Positions 56,933 to 64,000 of a DNA stretch of 64,000 nt are shown piece after piece. A model generated the notes under the pieces. It did no database searches and had not been told where the DNA came from. It worked only from the letters and a program-made list of their open reading frames with translations. Every line of letters begins with the position of its first letter. The stretch's first letter is position 1. Source of the stretch: Melioribacter sp051488665 (GTDB lineage: Bacteria > Bacteroidota > Ignavibacteria > Ignavibacteriales > Melioribacteraceae); the NCBI RefSeq assembly GCF_051488665.1, contig NZ_JBPSEG010000002.1:310001-374000 (forward strand). The letters are read 5' to 3'. The position numbers were made by a program, and so were the translations under genes.

Positions 56933-57313
56933 TTACTTAATTGTGACTGTAGCGCCGGCTTCTTCCAATTCCTTCTTGATTTTCTCGGCTTCTTCTTTGG
57001 AAACGCCTTCTTTAATCGGTTTCGGAGCGCTGTCAACCAAATCTTTTGCTTCTTTGAGTCCGAGCGAAGTATGAGCGCGGACAACTTTAATAACGTTGAT
57101 TTTGGTGGCGCCTGCGCTTTCAAGAATAACGTCGAATTCGGTTTTTTCTTCTGCAGGAGCTGCATCGCCGCCTGCGGCAGCTCCGCCGGCCATAACAACA
57201 GGAGCAGCGGCGGTAACGCCGAATTCGTCTTCGAGAGCTTTCTTTAATTCTGCTGCTTCAACAAGCGTAAGGGCTTTGATTTTTTCAACAATTTCTGCAA
57301 CTTTTTCTGACAT
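56933..57313 (-). CDS. rplL: 50S ribosomal protein L7/L12
   Basis: 126 residues. An N-terminal dimer helix, an Ala/Gly-rich hinge (about 38-52) and the C-terminal domain with NVIKVVRAHTSLGLKEAKDL and EEAGATVTIK. It forms the flexible stalk that recruits translation GTPases. 38 nt after rplJ. Confidence 0.97.
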   Translation of the reverse strand: MSEKVAEIVEKIKALTLVEAAELKKALEDEFGVTAAAPVVMAGGAAAGGDAAPAEEKTEFDVILESAGATKINVIKVVRAHTSLGLKEAKDLVDSAPKPIKEGVSKEEAEKIKKELEEAGATVTIK

Positions 57314-57351
57314 TTTTATATCTCCTATTTCTTAATTATAATCTTAAAAAA

Positions 57352-57873
57352 TTATGCTGCTTTTTTCTTGGAAATCTCGTCAACAAGGCTGACTATGTCG
57401 CGCATAACTGCATTGATAGCGCCGACGATTCCTGACGCCGGGGAGTTTATACTTCCGATAATTCCGGCAATCAATTCTTCCTTGGACGGCATCGAAGCCA
57501 ATGTATTCAACTGGTCGGCTGGGTAGAAATTCGATTCGAGGTAGCATCCTTTGAACTGGAATTTGCCGGTTTCATCAAAATATTTTTTGATGATTTTAGC
57601 CGGCGCAACGAAATTTTCGCCTGCGAATGCCACGCCCGTCATACCGACGAATTGATCGTAAAGCTGTTCGTAACCGCCTAAATCTTCGAGGGCTTTTTTG
57701 AAGAGCGTATTTTTGAATACCTTGTAAGTAACGCCTTCTTTTTTGAATGTGGAACGGAGCTTATTAATATCTTCAACATTAACTCCTTTGTAGTCCACCA
57801 GATAGATTGCCGTAGAATTACTTACAAGTTCCTTAATTTGCTCTACGACCTCGTATTTTTTCGCTTTTTTCAT
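57352..57873 (-). CDS. rplJ: 50S ribosomal protein L10
   Basis: 173 residues from the second of two adjacent ATG codons; GGAG is too close to the first. Family blocks SNSTAIYLVDYKGVNVEDIN and YKVFKNTLFKKAL are present, with the C-terminal helix that binds L12 dimers. A perfect palindromic terminator precedes it, so it either uses read-through or a promoter just upstream. Confidence 0.95.
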   Translation of the reverse strand: MKKAKKYEVVEQIKELVSNSTAIYLVDYKGVNVEDINKLRSTFKKEGVTYKVFKNTLFKKALEDLGGYEQLYDQFVGMTGVAFAGENFVAPAKIIKKYFDETGKFQFKGCYLESNFYPADQLNTLASMPSKEELIAGIIGSINSPASGIVGAINAVMRDIVSLVDEISKKKAA

Positions 57874-57928
57874 CATTCTCCCGTATCAGTTATTACATCG
57901 TTCGGCTTAAGAAGCATTTATAAATAAA

Positions 57929-57950
57929 ACCCGTATATCGATATACGGGT
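57929..57950 (-). terminator. perfect palindromic terminator between rplA and rplJ
   Basis: 22-bp uninterrupted palindrome (ACCCGTATAT + its complement), followed on the minus strand by TTTATTTAT. It lies 17 nt after the rplA stop. It has the shape of an intrinsic terminator or attenuator and splits the rplKA and rplJL parts of the operon. Confidence 0.75.
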
Positions 57951-57966
57951 GAGTGCGTAATCTTTT

Positions 57967-58662
57967 TTATGCGGAAGCCACTTCGTCTTTACTGATTTTT
58001 AAGCCGGGCCCCATTGTAGACGACAAGTAAATACTTTTTATGTACTGACCCTTTGCCGAAGCGGGCTTCATTTTTACAATCGTATTGAGAAAAGCTTTTG
58101 CATTATCGACAAGTTTGTCGGTATCAAAAGAAAGTTTGCCGAGCGGAGTGTGAACGATACCCGCTTTCTCGACGCGGAATTCAATTTTACCGGCTTTGAC
58201 TTCTTTAACCGCCTGGGCGACATCCTGAGTAACAGTGCCGCTTTTTGGGTTGGGCATAAGACCTTTCGGACCCAGAATTTTTCCTAACTTACCTAATTCC
58301 GCCATGCTGTCGGGCGTTGCAATCACAACGTCTACGTCTGCCCAGCCTTCTTTAATCTTTTCGAGATATTCTTCGAAGCCGGCATAATCCGCGCCTGCAT
58401 CCAAAGCTTCCTGGGCTTTCGAACCTTTAGCTATAACAAGAACTTTTACATCTTTTCCGGTACCGTGAGGAAGAGAGACCGTGCCTCTAACCATCTGGTC
58501 GGCATGTCTCGGATCGACGCCCAATCTGATAGCGCAGTCGAGAGTTTCGTCAAATTTTACGCTCGAAAGCTCTTTTAGTTTATCGATCGCTTCCTTCAGA
58601 GTATATTCTTTCTGGGCTTCGATTTTTTCCTTTATAGACTTCATTCTTTTTGAAACTTTCAT
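57967..58662 (-). CDS. rplA: 50S ribosomal protein L1
   Basis: 231 residues from the ATG at 58662; a GTG four codons upstream is less likely. The two-domain L1 fold has the signature KILGPKGLMPNPKSGTVTQD. In many bacteria L1 represses the rplKA mRNA by binding its leader. Follows rplK by 24 nt. Confidence 0.95.
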   Translation of the reverse strand: MKVSKRMKSIKEKIEAQKEYTLKEAIDKLKELSSVKFDETLDCAIRLGVDPRHADQMVRGTVSLPHGTGKDVKVLVIAKGSKAQEALDAGADYAGFEEYLEKIKEGWADVDVVIATPDSMAELGKLGKILGPKGLMPNPKSGTVTQDVAQAVKEVKAGKIEFRVEKAGIVHTPLGKLSFDTDKLVDNAKAFLNTIVKMKPASAKGQYIKSIYLSSTMGPGLKISKDEVASA

Positions 58663-58686
58663 AATGTCATCCACAATAATTTTTTA

Positions 58687-59112
58687 TTATTCTTCTACTG
58701 TAATTCCCATACTTCGCGCAGTACCCGCAATCATGCTCATTGCATGTTCGATATCATGAGCGTTCAAGTCGGGCATTTTCAATTCTGCAATTTCGCGCAA
58801 CTGTTCTTTTGTAACTTTTCCGACTTTGGTTTTATTCGGTTCAGGCGAACCTTTATCGAGCTTCAAAGCTTTTTTAAGAAGCACTGCAGCTGGCGGCGTT
58901 TTCGTAATAAACGTAAAGGATTTATCTGTATAGACCGTGATAACGACCGGAATAATCAATCCCTGCTTGTCGGCGGTTTTGGCGTTGAACTGTTTACAAA
59001 ATTCCATAATATTAACGCCTTTTTGACCCAGAGCGGGGCCTACCGGCGGAGAAGGATTAGCTTGTCCTCCGGGAATCTGCAGCTTGATATAACCTTCTAC
59101 TTTCTTTGCCAT
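58687..59112 (-). CDS. rplK: 50S ribosomal protein L11
   Basis: 141 residues, canonical length. The N-terminal proline-rich thiostrepton-site loop NPSPPVGPALGQKGVNIMEF and the C-terminal rRNA-binding end AGTARSMGI are present. It is the GTPase-centre protein that also triggers RelA. 13 nt after nusG. Confidence 0.97.
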   Translation of the reverse strand: MAKKVEGYIKLQIPGGQANPSPPVGPALGQKGVNIMEFCKQFNAKTADKQGLIIPVVITVYTDKSFTFITKTPPAAVLLKKALKLDKGSPEPNKTKVGKVTKEQLREIAELKMPDLNAHDIEHAMSMIAGTARSMGITVEE

Positions 59113-59125
59113 TTTTCTACCTTAA

Positions 59126-59671
59126 TTATTTCTCTAATTCTGCTTGAGCAAAGTCAATTTCGACGGGAGTTTTACGCCCGAAAATCGAAACCATGACTTT
59201 TATTTTCATTTTTTCTTCGTTAACTTCTTCAACAATTCCCGAAAAATTATTAAACGGACCGTCGATTATTTTGACGTAATCTCCGGCTCTGAATAAAGTT
59301 TCGGTGCGTTCGGTATCCTCGTCTTTCGAAATTCTGCCAACAATTCTTTTTACCTCGTCGGGTTGCAGAGGAATCGGAGTTTTTTGCGAACCCAGAAAAC
59401 CCATCACAGACGGGGTGTTCAATATAAAGTCCTTAACTTTAGCGTCCAGGTCGGCGCACAAAAGTATGTAGCCGGGGAAGAAATTCTTCTTTTTCGTTTT
59501 CTTCTTGCCGTCTTTTACTTCAAAAACTTTTTCAGTCGGAACCAGAACTTCATGAATGCGGGCTCTTAAATATTCATTATCCTCGAGCTCGTTTTCAATC
59601 AAGGTTTTTACCTTGTTTTCGTGTCCCGAAAAAGTTCTGACTACATACCATTTGCCTAACTGGGTATCCAA
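59126..59671 (-). CDS. nusG: transcription antitermination factor NusG
   Basis: 181 residues. The NGN domain starts WYVVRTFSGHENKVKTLIE and the C-terminal KOW motif is FRAGDYVKIIDGPFNNFSGI. The start is a TTG at 59671, only 2 nt after the secE stop, so translation is probably coupled. It binds RNA polymerase and couples it to Rho or to the ribosome via S10, which is also encoded in this window. Confidence 0.95.
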   Translation of the reverse strand: MDTQLGKWYVVRTFSGHENKVKTLIENELEDNEYLRARIHEVLVPTEKVFEVKDGKKKTKKKNFFPGYILLCADLDAKVKDFILNTPSVMGFLGSQKTPIPLQPDEVKRIVGRISKDEDTERTETLFRAGDYVKIIDGPFNNFSGIVEEVNEEKMKIKVMVSIFGRKTPVEIDFAQAELEK

Positions 59672-59673
59672 TT

Positions 59674-59856
59674 CTAGAAGATTCCTTTTAATATTTGATT
59701 AAGAGACATATCGATAGCATACGTAAAGAGTGCTAAAATCAAGCATACAACAACCACAACTACGGTAGAATCTTTCAATTCTTCTTTTGTCGGCCAGGTG
59801 ACCTTTTTCATCTCCTTGACGACATCATTAACAAAATTGATAATTTTTTCTTTCAT
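59674..59856 (-). CDS. secE: protein translocase subunit SecE
   Basis: 60 residues, the short single-span form. An amphipathic helix, FVNDVVKEMKKVTWPTKEEL (the SecE signature), is followed by one transmembrane segment (about 30-50). It clamps SecY in the Sec channel. 22 nt after the tRNA-Trp gene. Confidence 0.96.
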   Translation of the reverse strand: MKEKIINFVNDVVKEMKKVTWPTKEELKDSTVVVVVVCLILALFTYAIDMSLNQILKGIF

Positions 59857-59878
59857 AATCGCACACTTTTATGGCTAG

Positions 59879-59951
<73 letters not shown>

Positions 59952-59952
59952 A

Positions 59953-60120
59953 TTATTTAGTTTCCTTAAATATTACGTGTTTTCTAACAACCGGGTCGTA
60001 TTTTTTGTATTCTACGCGGCCAGGGTGATTTCTTTTATTTTTTGTTGTCGTATAACGATAACCGGTTCCAGCAGAGCTTTCCAATACAATGATTTGTCTG
60101 ATATTTTTTGCTTTGGCCAT
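59953..60120 (-). CDS. rpmG: 50S ribosomal protein L33 (cysteine-free form)
   Basis: 55 residues (ATG at 60120). It begins MAKAKNIRQIIVLESSAGTG and has GYRYTTTKNKRNHPGRVEY and a KKYDPVVRKHV ending. No cysteine pairs, so it is the zinc-independent form. It lies between tRNA-Thr and tRNA-Trp, where many bacteria keep tuf. Confidence 0.95.
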   Translation of the reverse strand: MAKAKNIRQIIVLESSAGTGYRYTTTKNKRNHPGRVEYKKYDPVVRKHVIFKETK

Positions 60121-60184
60121 TTTATTTTGCTTCTGTTTATTTTTTAATATTTTTAACGCAAAAAAGCAGCGGTTTTTACTTTTG

Positions 60185-60257
<73 letters not shown>

Positions 60258-60293
60258 ATTTCTAATTACGCATTGACTCCGGCTGAACTGTTT

Positions 60294-60349
60294 TTCCGCA
60301 TGAGCCGGAATGCTCTACCTCCGTCAGTCGACGGATGAGCTCCATCAGC
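60294..60349 (-). pseudogene. tRNA relic: 5' half of a tRNA-Thr copy with a hairpin inserted in the D-loop
   Basis: Minus strand from 60349: GCTGATG, then the D-stem GCTC (60340-60337) and its partner GAGC (60315-60312), as in the neighbouring tRNA-Thr. The D-loop holds a perfect TCCGTC-GACT-GACGGA hairpin (60335-60320). A TTCCG/CGGAA stem with a 7-nt loop GCTCATG follows (60310-60294). No T-arm or 3' acceptor strand follows, so it cannot make a normal tRNA. A larger alternative hairpin (60270-60314) overlaps it. It may be a decaying duplicate or a small structured RNA. Confidence 0.6.
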
Positions 60350-60422
60350 ATTTCAATTAATGCATATAATTCCGGTTGAAATCCGGTCTGTTTCCGTCAA
60401 CCGATATAAGAAAAAATCAGAG

Positions 60423-60495
60423 AGCGGGAGACGGGACTCGAACCCGCGACCAACAGCTTGGAAGGCTGTGACTCTACCAACTGAGTTACTCCCGC
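60423..60495 (-). tRNA. tRNA-Gly (UCC)
   Basis: Acceptor GCGGGAG/CTCCCGC and anticodon stem ACAGC/GCTGT around CTTCCAA (anticodon TCC). T-arm with TTCGAGT. Discriminator T, CCA not encoded. A strong hairpin (60497-60528) lies just upstream of its 5' end and could guide processing from the tRNA-Tyr transcript. Confidence 0.95.
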
Positions 60496-60624
60496 ATTCA
60501 AACAGAAAAGGTAATTTTTTCGTTTGAACGATTTCTTCCGAAAAACCGGATAGAAAAATCAATATTTAATGAACAGCTGAAATTGCAAAAAAAATCCCGA
60601 TATTTAATACCGAGTTTTAAGTAG

Positions 60625-60708
60625 TGGGCGGCGAGGGATTCGAACCCCCAAAGGCATTCGCCAACGGATTTACAGTCCGCCCCGGCTCTCCAACTCCGGC
60701 GTCCGCCC
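60625..60708 (-). tRNA. tRNA-Tyr (GUA)
   Basis: 84 nt with a long variable arm (class II tRNA). Acceptor GGGCGGA with GCCGCCC (six pairs plus one A-G mismatch), anticodon loop CTGTAAA (anticodon GTA), T-loop TTCGAAT. Discriminator A, CCA not encoded. First gene of the tRNA-rpmG-secE operon. Confidence 0.94.
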
Positions 60709-60745
60709 AGATATATCTATCCACATAAAGTCAAAAAGCGAGCAT

Positions 60746-60776
60746 CAAATATAGAACGCTTTTAAATAAAATGCAA
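60746..60776 (-). promoter_or_regulatory. promoter of the tRNA-Tyr operon (FCB-type)
   Basis: Minus strand TTG (60776-60774), 20 nt, TATATTTG (60753-60746): a full match to the Bacteroidota -33/-7 pair. Transcription would start about 30 nt before the tRNA-Tyr 5' end, as expected for a stable-RNA promoter. Confidence 0.6.
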
Positions 60777-60895
60777 TATACAGATAGATTTTTCTGCTAT
60801 TTTAAGTACTATATCAAATAAGAATTACAAATTTATAAAATTTTTTTAAAAAAATCGCTAAATTTACATCTACAAATCAATTCTTAGGTATGATT

Positions 60896-61708
60896 ATGAA
60901 AATTACAATCCTCGGCTGCGGCAATATGGGCTTGACTTATGCCCGCGCATTCTTACAGTATCACAAAACTAGTTTTGAAGACCTGACTTTAATCGCAAAG
61001 GACGATAAACATGCGGCTGATTTGAATTTAATGAAGCTCGGAAAAGTAATCGTCGGAATTTCGCCCGAGTCGTTGCAGTGCGACGTTTTGATACTTGCAG
61101 TAAAACCGCAGGATTTTATCGATGTCGCCCGTTCTCTCAAAGGGAAGATACCTCCGGAAACTCTTGTAATATCGATTCTTGCCGGCGTAAAATTATATAC
61201 TCTCAAAGAAAAACTCGAACATAAATATATTGTACGCGCAATGCCCAATATGCCGGCTCAATTCGGAATGGGGATTACCGTATACATCCCTTCTTCGGAC
61301 GCGAATGTACATCATCTTTCGACTGTAGAAAACCTGCTGAATACAACCGGAAGAACTTTCATGATTGAGAATGAAGATTTAATGGACGGAGTTACGGCGC
61401 TCAGCGGCAGCGGGCCGGCTTATTTCTATTATATAGTTAAAATCATGACCGAAACCGCCCAAAAAATGGGTTTTGACGAAAGCCTTGCAAATTTGCTCGT
61501 CATGCACACGATGCACGGAGCTTTTCACGTTATGAACAATTCGGATACAGAGCTGGACAAGCTTATAAGTAAAGTCGCTTCTAAAGGAGGAACCACCGAA
61601 GCGGCTTTAAAGACAATGAAGGATAATAAATTCGACGAGATTTTTGCAAACGCAATACTTAATGCCGAAAAACGCTCGAAAGAACTTTCGGAATTGAACG
61701 GGAAATAA
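60896..61708 (+). CDS. proC: pyrroline-5-carboxylate reductase
   Basis: 270 residues. The Rossmann motif ILGCGNMG (near residue 5-12), the conserved VKPQDF and MPNMPAQFGMG blocks and the signature ALSGSGPAYFYYIVKIM are present. It makes proline from pyrroline-5-carboxylate. The ATG at 60896 is chosen because AGG lies 7 nt before it; another ATG two codons upstream (60890) is possible. It is alone on the plus strand, divergent from the tRNA operon and convergent with cimA. Confidence 0.94.
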   Translation: MKITILGCGNMGLTYARAFLQYHKTSFEDLTLIAKDDKHAADLNLMKLGKVIVGISPESLQCDVLILAVKPQDFIDVARSLKGKIPPETLVISILAGVKLYTLKEKLEHKYIVRAMPNMPAQFGMGITVYIPSSDANVHHLSTVENLLNTTGRTFMIENEDLMDGVTALSGSGPAYFYYIVKIMTETAQKMGFDESLANLLVMHTMHGAFHVMNNSDTELDKLISKVASKGGTTEAALKTMKDNKFDEIFANAILNAEKRSKELSELNGK

Positions 61709-61731
61709 GCTCAAATCGAAGCTTATTTCCC
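61700..61731. terminator. hairpin between the convergent proC and cimA genes
   Basis: Perfect 12-bp stem GGGAAATAAGCT (61700-61711) with 61720-61731 and an 8-nt loop; the proC stop lies in the left arm. No T-tract follows on either strand, so termination may be weak or Rho-assisted. Confidence 0.5.
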
Positions 61732-61742
61732 TTCACAAAAAA

Positions 61743-63326
61743 TTATTTTTCTATCAGTTGTTTGTTCTTGTAATACTGAAAAAGTTTATAGTTAATACTG
61801 TCGCTCAGCGCTTTAAAACTTGCCTCGATAATATTTGTAGAAACTCCCACCGTTCCCCAGGCATCCTTACCGTCGCTCGATTCAATCATTACTCTTACCT
61901 TAGCCGCAGTTCCTTCTTTTTCGTCCAGAACTCTTACCTTATAATCGACCAATTTAATATTGGCAACTTCCGGATAGAATCTGGTAAGCGCTTTACGGAG
62001 AGCTTTGTCGAGAGCGTTAACGGGACCGTCGCCGTCCGAAGCCGTATGCTCGATTTCCCCGTTCACTTCTATTTTAAGAACCGCTTCGGCATTCGAATGT
62101 CCTTCTTCATCGTAAAAAACATTTACCTTGGAATCAAGAACTTTGAAGAATGGCGAAAATTCATTGGTTTCGGACCTGAGCAACAGTTCGAATGATGCTT
62201 CCGCCCCGTCGAACTGGTATCCGTTATATTCGAGCGATTTTATGTGATTAACAATTTTTTTACTCAGTTCTTTATTGCCTCCGATATCCACTCCGACTTC
62301 TTTGGCTTTATAACGGACGTTGCTTTGTCCCGACAAATCCGAAACGAGCACACGTTGTTTATTGCCAACCAATTCCGGCTCGATATGCTCGTACATTCTG
62401 CTTTCTTTCATTACAGCGCTTACGTGAACGCCTCCTTTGTGCGCAAAGGCGGATTTGCCCGTAAATGCAGCCCTTGTATTCGGATGCAGATTCATTATTT
62501 CGTAGACGTAATTCGAAACCGAAGTCAGGCTGGAAAGTTTTGATTTTTGATTGGTTTCATAATTCATTTTCAAAATTAAATTCGGAATAATACTGCACAG
62601 ATTAGCGTTGCCGCAACGCTCGCCCAATCCGTTGATGGTTCCCTGCACATGACGCGCGCCGGCTCTTACAGCCGCCAACGAATTTGCCACCGCTAGCTCG
62701 GAATCGTTGTGAGTATGGATGCCGATTATAACGTCAAATTTATCTTTAACGGTTTTCGTAATTTCATATACTTCTTCCGGAAGCGTGCCGCCGTTGGTGT
62801 CGCATAATACCAGCGTATCGGCGCCTCCTTTTACAGCCGCATCGAGCATCTTGAGCGCGAATTCAGGGTCGTCTTTATAGCCGTCGAAAAAGTGCTCTGC
62901 GTCGAATATTACCCTTCTACCGCGCTCTTTTAAATATTTGACCGATTTGTAGATCAATTCTTCGTTTTCGGCGTCGGTCAATCCGAGACCCTTTTGAGAA
63001 TGAAGTTTCCAGGTTTTTCCAAAGATCGTAATAATCGGCGTTTCAGAATTGATAAGAGTATTCAAATTGTAATCGGATTCAACGTCTTTAACTGACCTGG
63101 CTGTGGAACCGAAGGCGCATAATTTGGCGTGATTAAGATTTAGTTCTTTCGCTTTTTTGAAGAATTCTTCGTCTTTGGGATTGCTTCCGGGCCAGCCGCC
63201 TTCAATAATATCGATTCCGAATTCGTCGAGCTTTTTTGCAATCAAAAGTTTATCCTGAACCGAGAGGTTAACCCCTTCGCCCTGGGTTCCGTCGCGTAGT
63301 GTTGTATCAAATATTTCTACTAACAT
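61743..63326 (-). CDS. cimA: (R)-citramalate synthase
   Basis: 527 residues. The start FDTTLRDGTQGEGVNLS, the GWPGSNPKD block and the HTH metal site (His204, His206) mark the CimA branch of the DRE-TIM family. The C-terminal LeuA-type allosteric domain (about 400-515) should bind isoleucine. It makes citramalate from pyruvate and acetyl-CoA, the threonine-independent entry to isoleucine. It follows leuD by 16 nt, so its product can pass to LeuCD. Confidence 0.93.
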   Translation of the reverse strand: MLVEIFDTTLRDGTQGEGVNLSVQDKLLIAKKLDEFGIDIIEGGWPGSNPKDEEFFKKAKELNLNHAKLCAFGSTARSVKDVESDYNLNTLINSETPIITIFGKTWKLHSQKGLGLTDAENEELIYKSVKYLKERGRRVIFDAEHFFDGYKDDPEFALKMLDAAVKGGADTLVLCDTNGGTLPEEVYEITKTVKDKFDVIIGIHTHNDSELAVANSLAAVRAGARHVQGTINGLGERCGNANLCSIIPNLILKMNYETNQKSKLSSLTSVSNYVYEIMNLHPNTRAAFTGKSAFAHKGGVHVSAVMKESRMYEHIEPELVGNKQRVLVSDLSGQSNVRYKAKEVGVDIGGNKELSKKIVNHIKSLEYNGYQFDGAEASFELLLRSETNEFSPFFKVLDSKVNVFYDEEGHSNAEAVLKIEVNGEIEHTASDGDGPVNALDKALRKALTRFYPEVANIKLVDYKVRVLDEKEGTAAKVRVMIESSDGKDAWGTVGVSTNIIEASFKALSDSINYKLFQYYKNKQLIEK

Positions 63327-63342
63327 AATTTCTTCCTCTAAA

Positions 63343-63900
63343 TTAAATCATATTATTTTTACGGGCATATTCGAATATATTTCCCGCTTCGATGATCGGT
63401 AATATATCGCCCAGCGGTCTCAGCCTGTAGGATTCGTTTTTTGTCAAATTTCGCAGTATATTTTCGTTCAGGTCGAGTTCAAGCTCGTCTCCGGTTTCTA
63501 TTTTATCGTTGAGTTTATCGGAAGTTTCATAAGGCACAACGAACCCCCCGTCAACGCAATTGCGATAAAATATTCGGGCATACGATTCGGCTACGATCGC
63601 TTTTGCTCCGGCAACCTGAAGAGCAAAGGGAGCGTGTTCGCGCGACGAACCGCATCCGAAATTCGAACCTCCGATTATAATCTGATACTTTGTTTGATAT
63701 TGACCTTCCTCAACGAAAGGAATGCCGCCTCCGGGCAAGCCGGACTGAGCCAAAGGCACGCCCGAAAGGGCAAATCTACCGTAATTTTTGGATTCTTCCG
63801 GGTCGCTTAAACTGTAGACCAGATGCTCGGCGGGAATAATCTGGTCTGTGTCGATATTGTCTCCAAGCACAAATGCTCTGCCTTTAATTATTTTTTCCAT
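63343..63900 (-). CDS. leuD: 3-isopropylmalate/citramalate dehydratase small subunit
   Basis: 185 residues. Swivel domain of the aconitase family: it starts GRAFVLGDNIDTDQIIPAEH and has GSNFGCGSSREHAPFAL. With LeuC it isomerises isopropylmalate and, beside cimA, probably citramalate. The homoaconitase needed by the lysine pathway was not found near lysW. This subunit could serve there too, but that is a guess. 22 nt after leuC. Confidence 0.9.
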   Translation of the reverse strand: MEKIIKGRAFVLGDNIDTDQIIPAEHLVYSLSDPEESKNYGRFALSGVPLAQSGLPGGGIPFVEEGQYQTKYQIIIGGSNFGCGSSREHAPFALQVAGAKAIVAESYARIFYRNCVDGGFVVPYETSDKLNDKIETGDELELDLNENILRNLTKNESYRLRPLGDILPIIEAGNIFEYARKNNMI

Positions 63901-63922
63901 TTTATATTCTCTGCAATTTTTT

Positions 63923-64000
63923 TTATAAAAATTCTCTCGGGTCTGTAATTACGCCGGTAACGGCGGAAGCCGCCACGGTTAAAGGCGACGCCAGATAGAC
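63923..64000 (-). CDS. leuC: 3-isopropylmalate dehydratase large subunit, C-terminal end
   Basis: Only the last 25 codons lie in the window. The translation VYLASPLTVAASAVTGVITD followed by PREFL and a stop matches the C-terminal end of aconitase-family large subunits, and the position before leuD fits leuC. The iron-sulfur cysteines are outside the window. Confidence 0.85.
   Translation of the reverse strand, partial: VYLASPLTVAASAVTGVITDPREFL

Noticed and set aside
60294..60349. Selenocysteine tRNA, because the relic's loop could be read as anticodon UCA
   Set aside because: The base before it is C, not the invariant T, and there is no long variable arm, T-arm or 3' acceptor strand. The 5' half matches tRNA-Thr.
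60372..60386. T-arm-like CCGG-TTGAAAT-CCGG stem-loop upstream of the relic
   Set aside because: The loop has G where C56 is needed, and it is on the opposite strand to the tRNA genes. Probably chance or part of a larger hairpin (60373-60403).
60353..60562. 69-codon minus-strand open frame across the tRNA-Gly gene
   Set aside because: It translates the tRNA itself (a typical GFESRLP-type string), so it is not a gene.

Overview
The window reads as a chromosomal core region of a free-living bacterium of the FCB group. Ignavibacteriota (a Melioribacter/Ignavibacterium-like organism) is the best fit. This is inferred from four things: a compact Bacteroidota-style primary sigma factor, promoters with a TAnnTTTG element, a Bacteroidota-like M23 lipoprotein with HxC in place of HxH, and lysine synthesis on the LysW carrier protein. 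No insertion sequence, phage, CRISPR array or plasmid-type gene was seen. No gene-free stretch exceeds 300 bases. Nearly everything lies on the minus strand; only a DedA-type membrane protein (20383-20997) and proC (60896-61708) are on plus.

1-2836 holds the start of a nuo operon (nuoA-B-C-D and the 5' part of nuoE). 2963-8833 is a complete-looking LysW-dependent aminoadipate lysine cluster in the order lysW, homocitrate synthase, lysX, lysY, an N-terminal-cysteine hydrolase, lysZ, lysJ. It starts at a promoter overlapped by an 18-bp dyad and ends at a hairpin terminator. LysK, which normally releases lysine from LysW, is absent, and a class-II amidotransferase-like gene sits inside the cluster instead. 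8968-18293 is an envelope operon: metG, an orphan DNA methyltransferase, three SurA/PpiC-type chaperone genes, a MoxR ATPase and an M23 peptidase. 18428-22770 holds a long-chain acyl-CoA ligase, the DedA protein, a small unknown protein and fumarase.

22845-28698 is a tightly packed mixed operon: a GAF protein with a degenerate GGDEF domain, deoB, an AbrB-like/PIN pair, two microcompartment vertex proteins (the first starting at CTG), the primary sigma factor and an NlpC/P60 lipoprotein. engB follows. From 29423 to 60708 lies an almost unbroken information-processing supercluster. Read in transcription order it is tRNA-Tyr, tRNA-Gly, a tRNA relic, tRNA-Thr, rpmG, tRNA-Trp, secE, nusG, rplKAJL, rpoBC, rpsLG, fusA, tuf, then the fused S10-spc-alpha operon from rpsJ to rplQ. 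A tRNA-Gln gene is embedded between rplR and rpsE. Hairpins after rplA, rplL, tuf and rplQ mark transcription checkpoints. 60896-64000 has proC and the branched-chain genes cimA, leuD and the 3' end of leuC.

The items most worth a second look are the hydrolase inside the LysW cluster, the CTG-started EutN pair next to the sigma factor, the tRNA relic with a hairpin inserted in its D-loop, and the tRNA-Gln inside the ribosomal operon.
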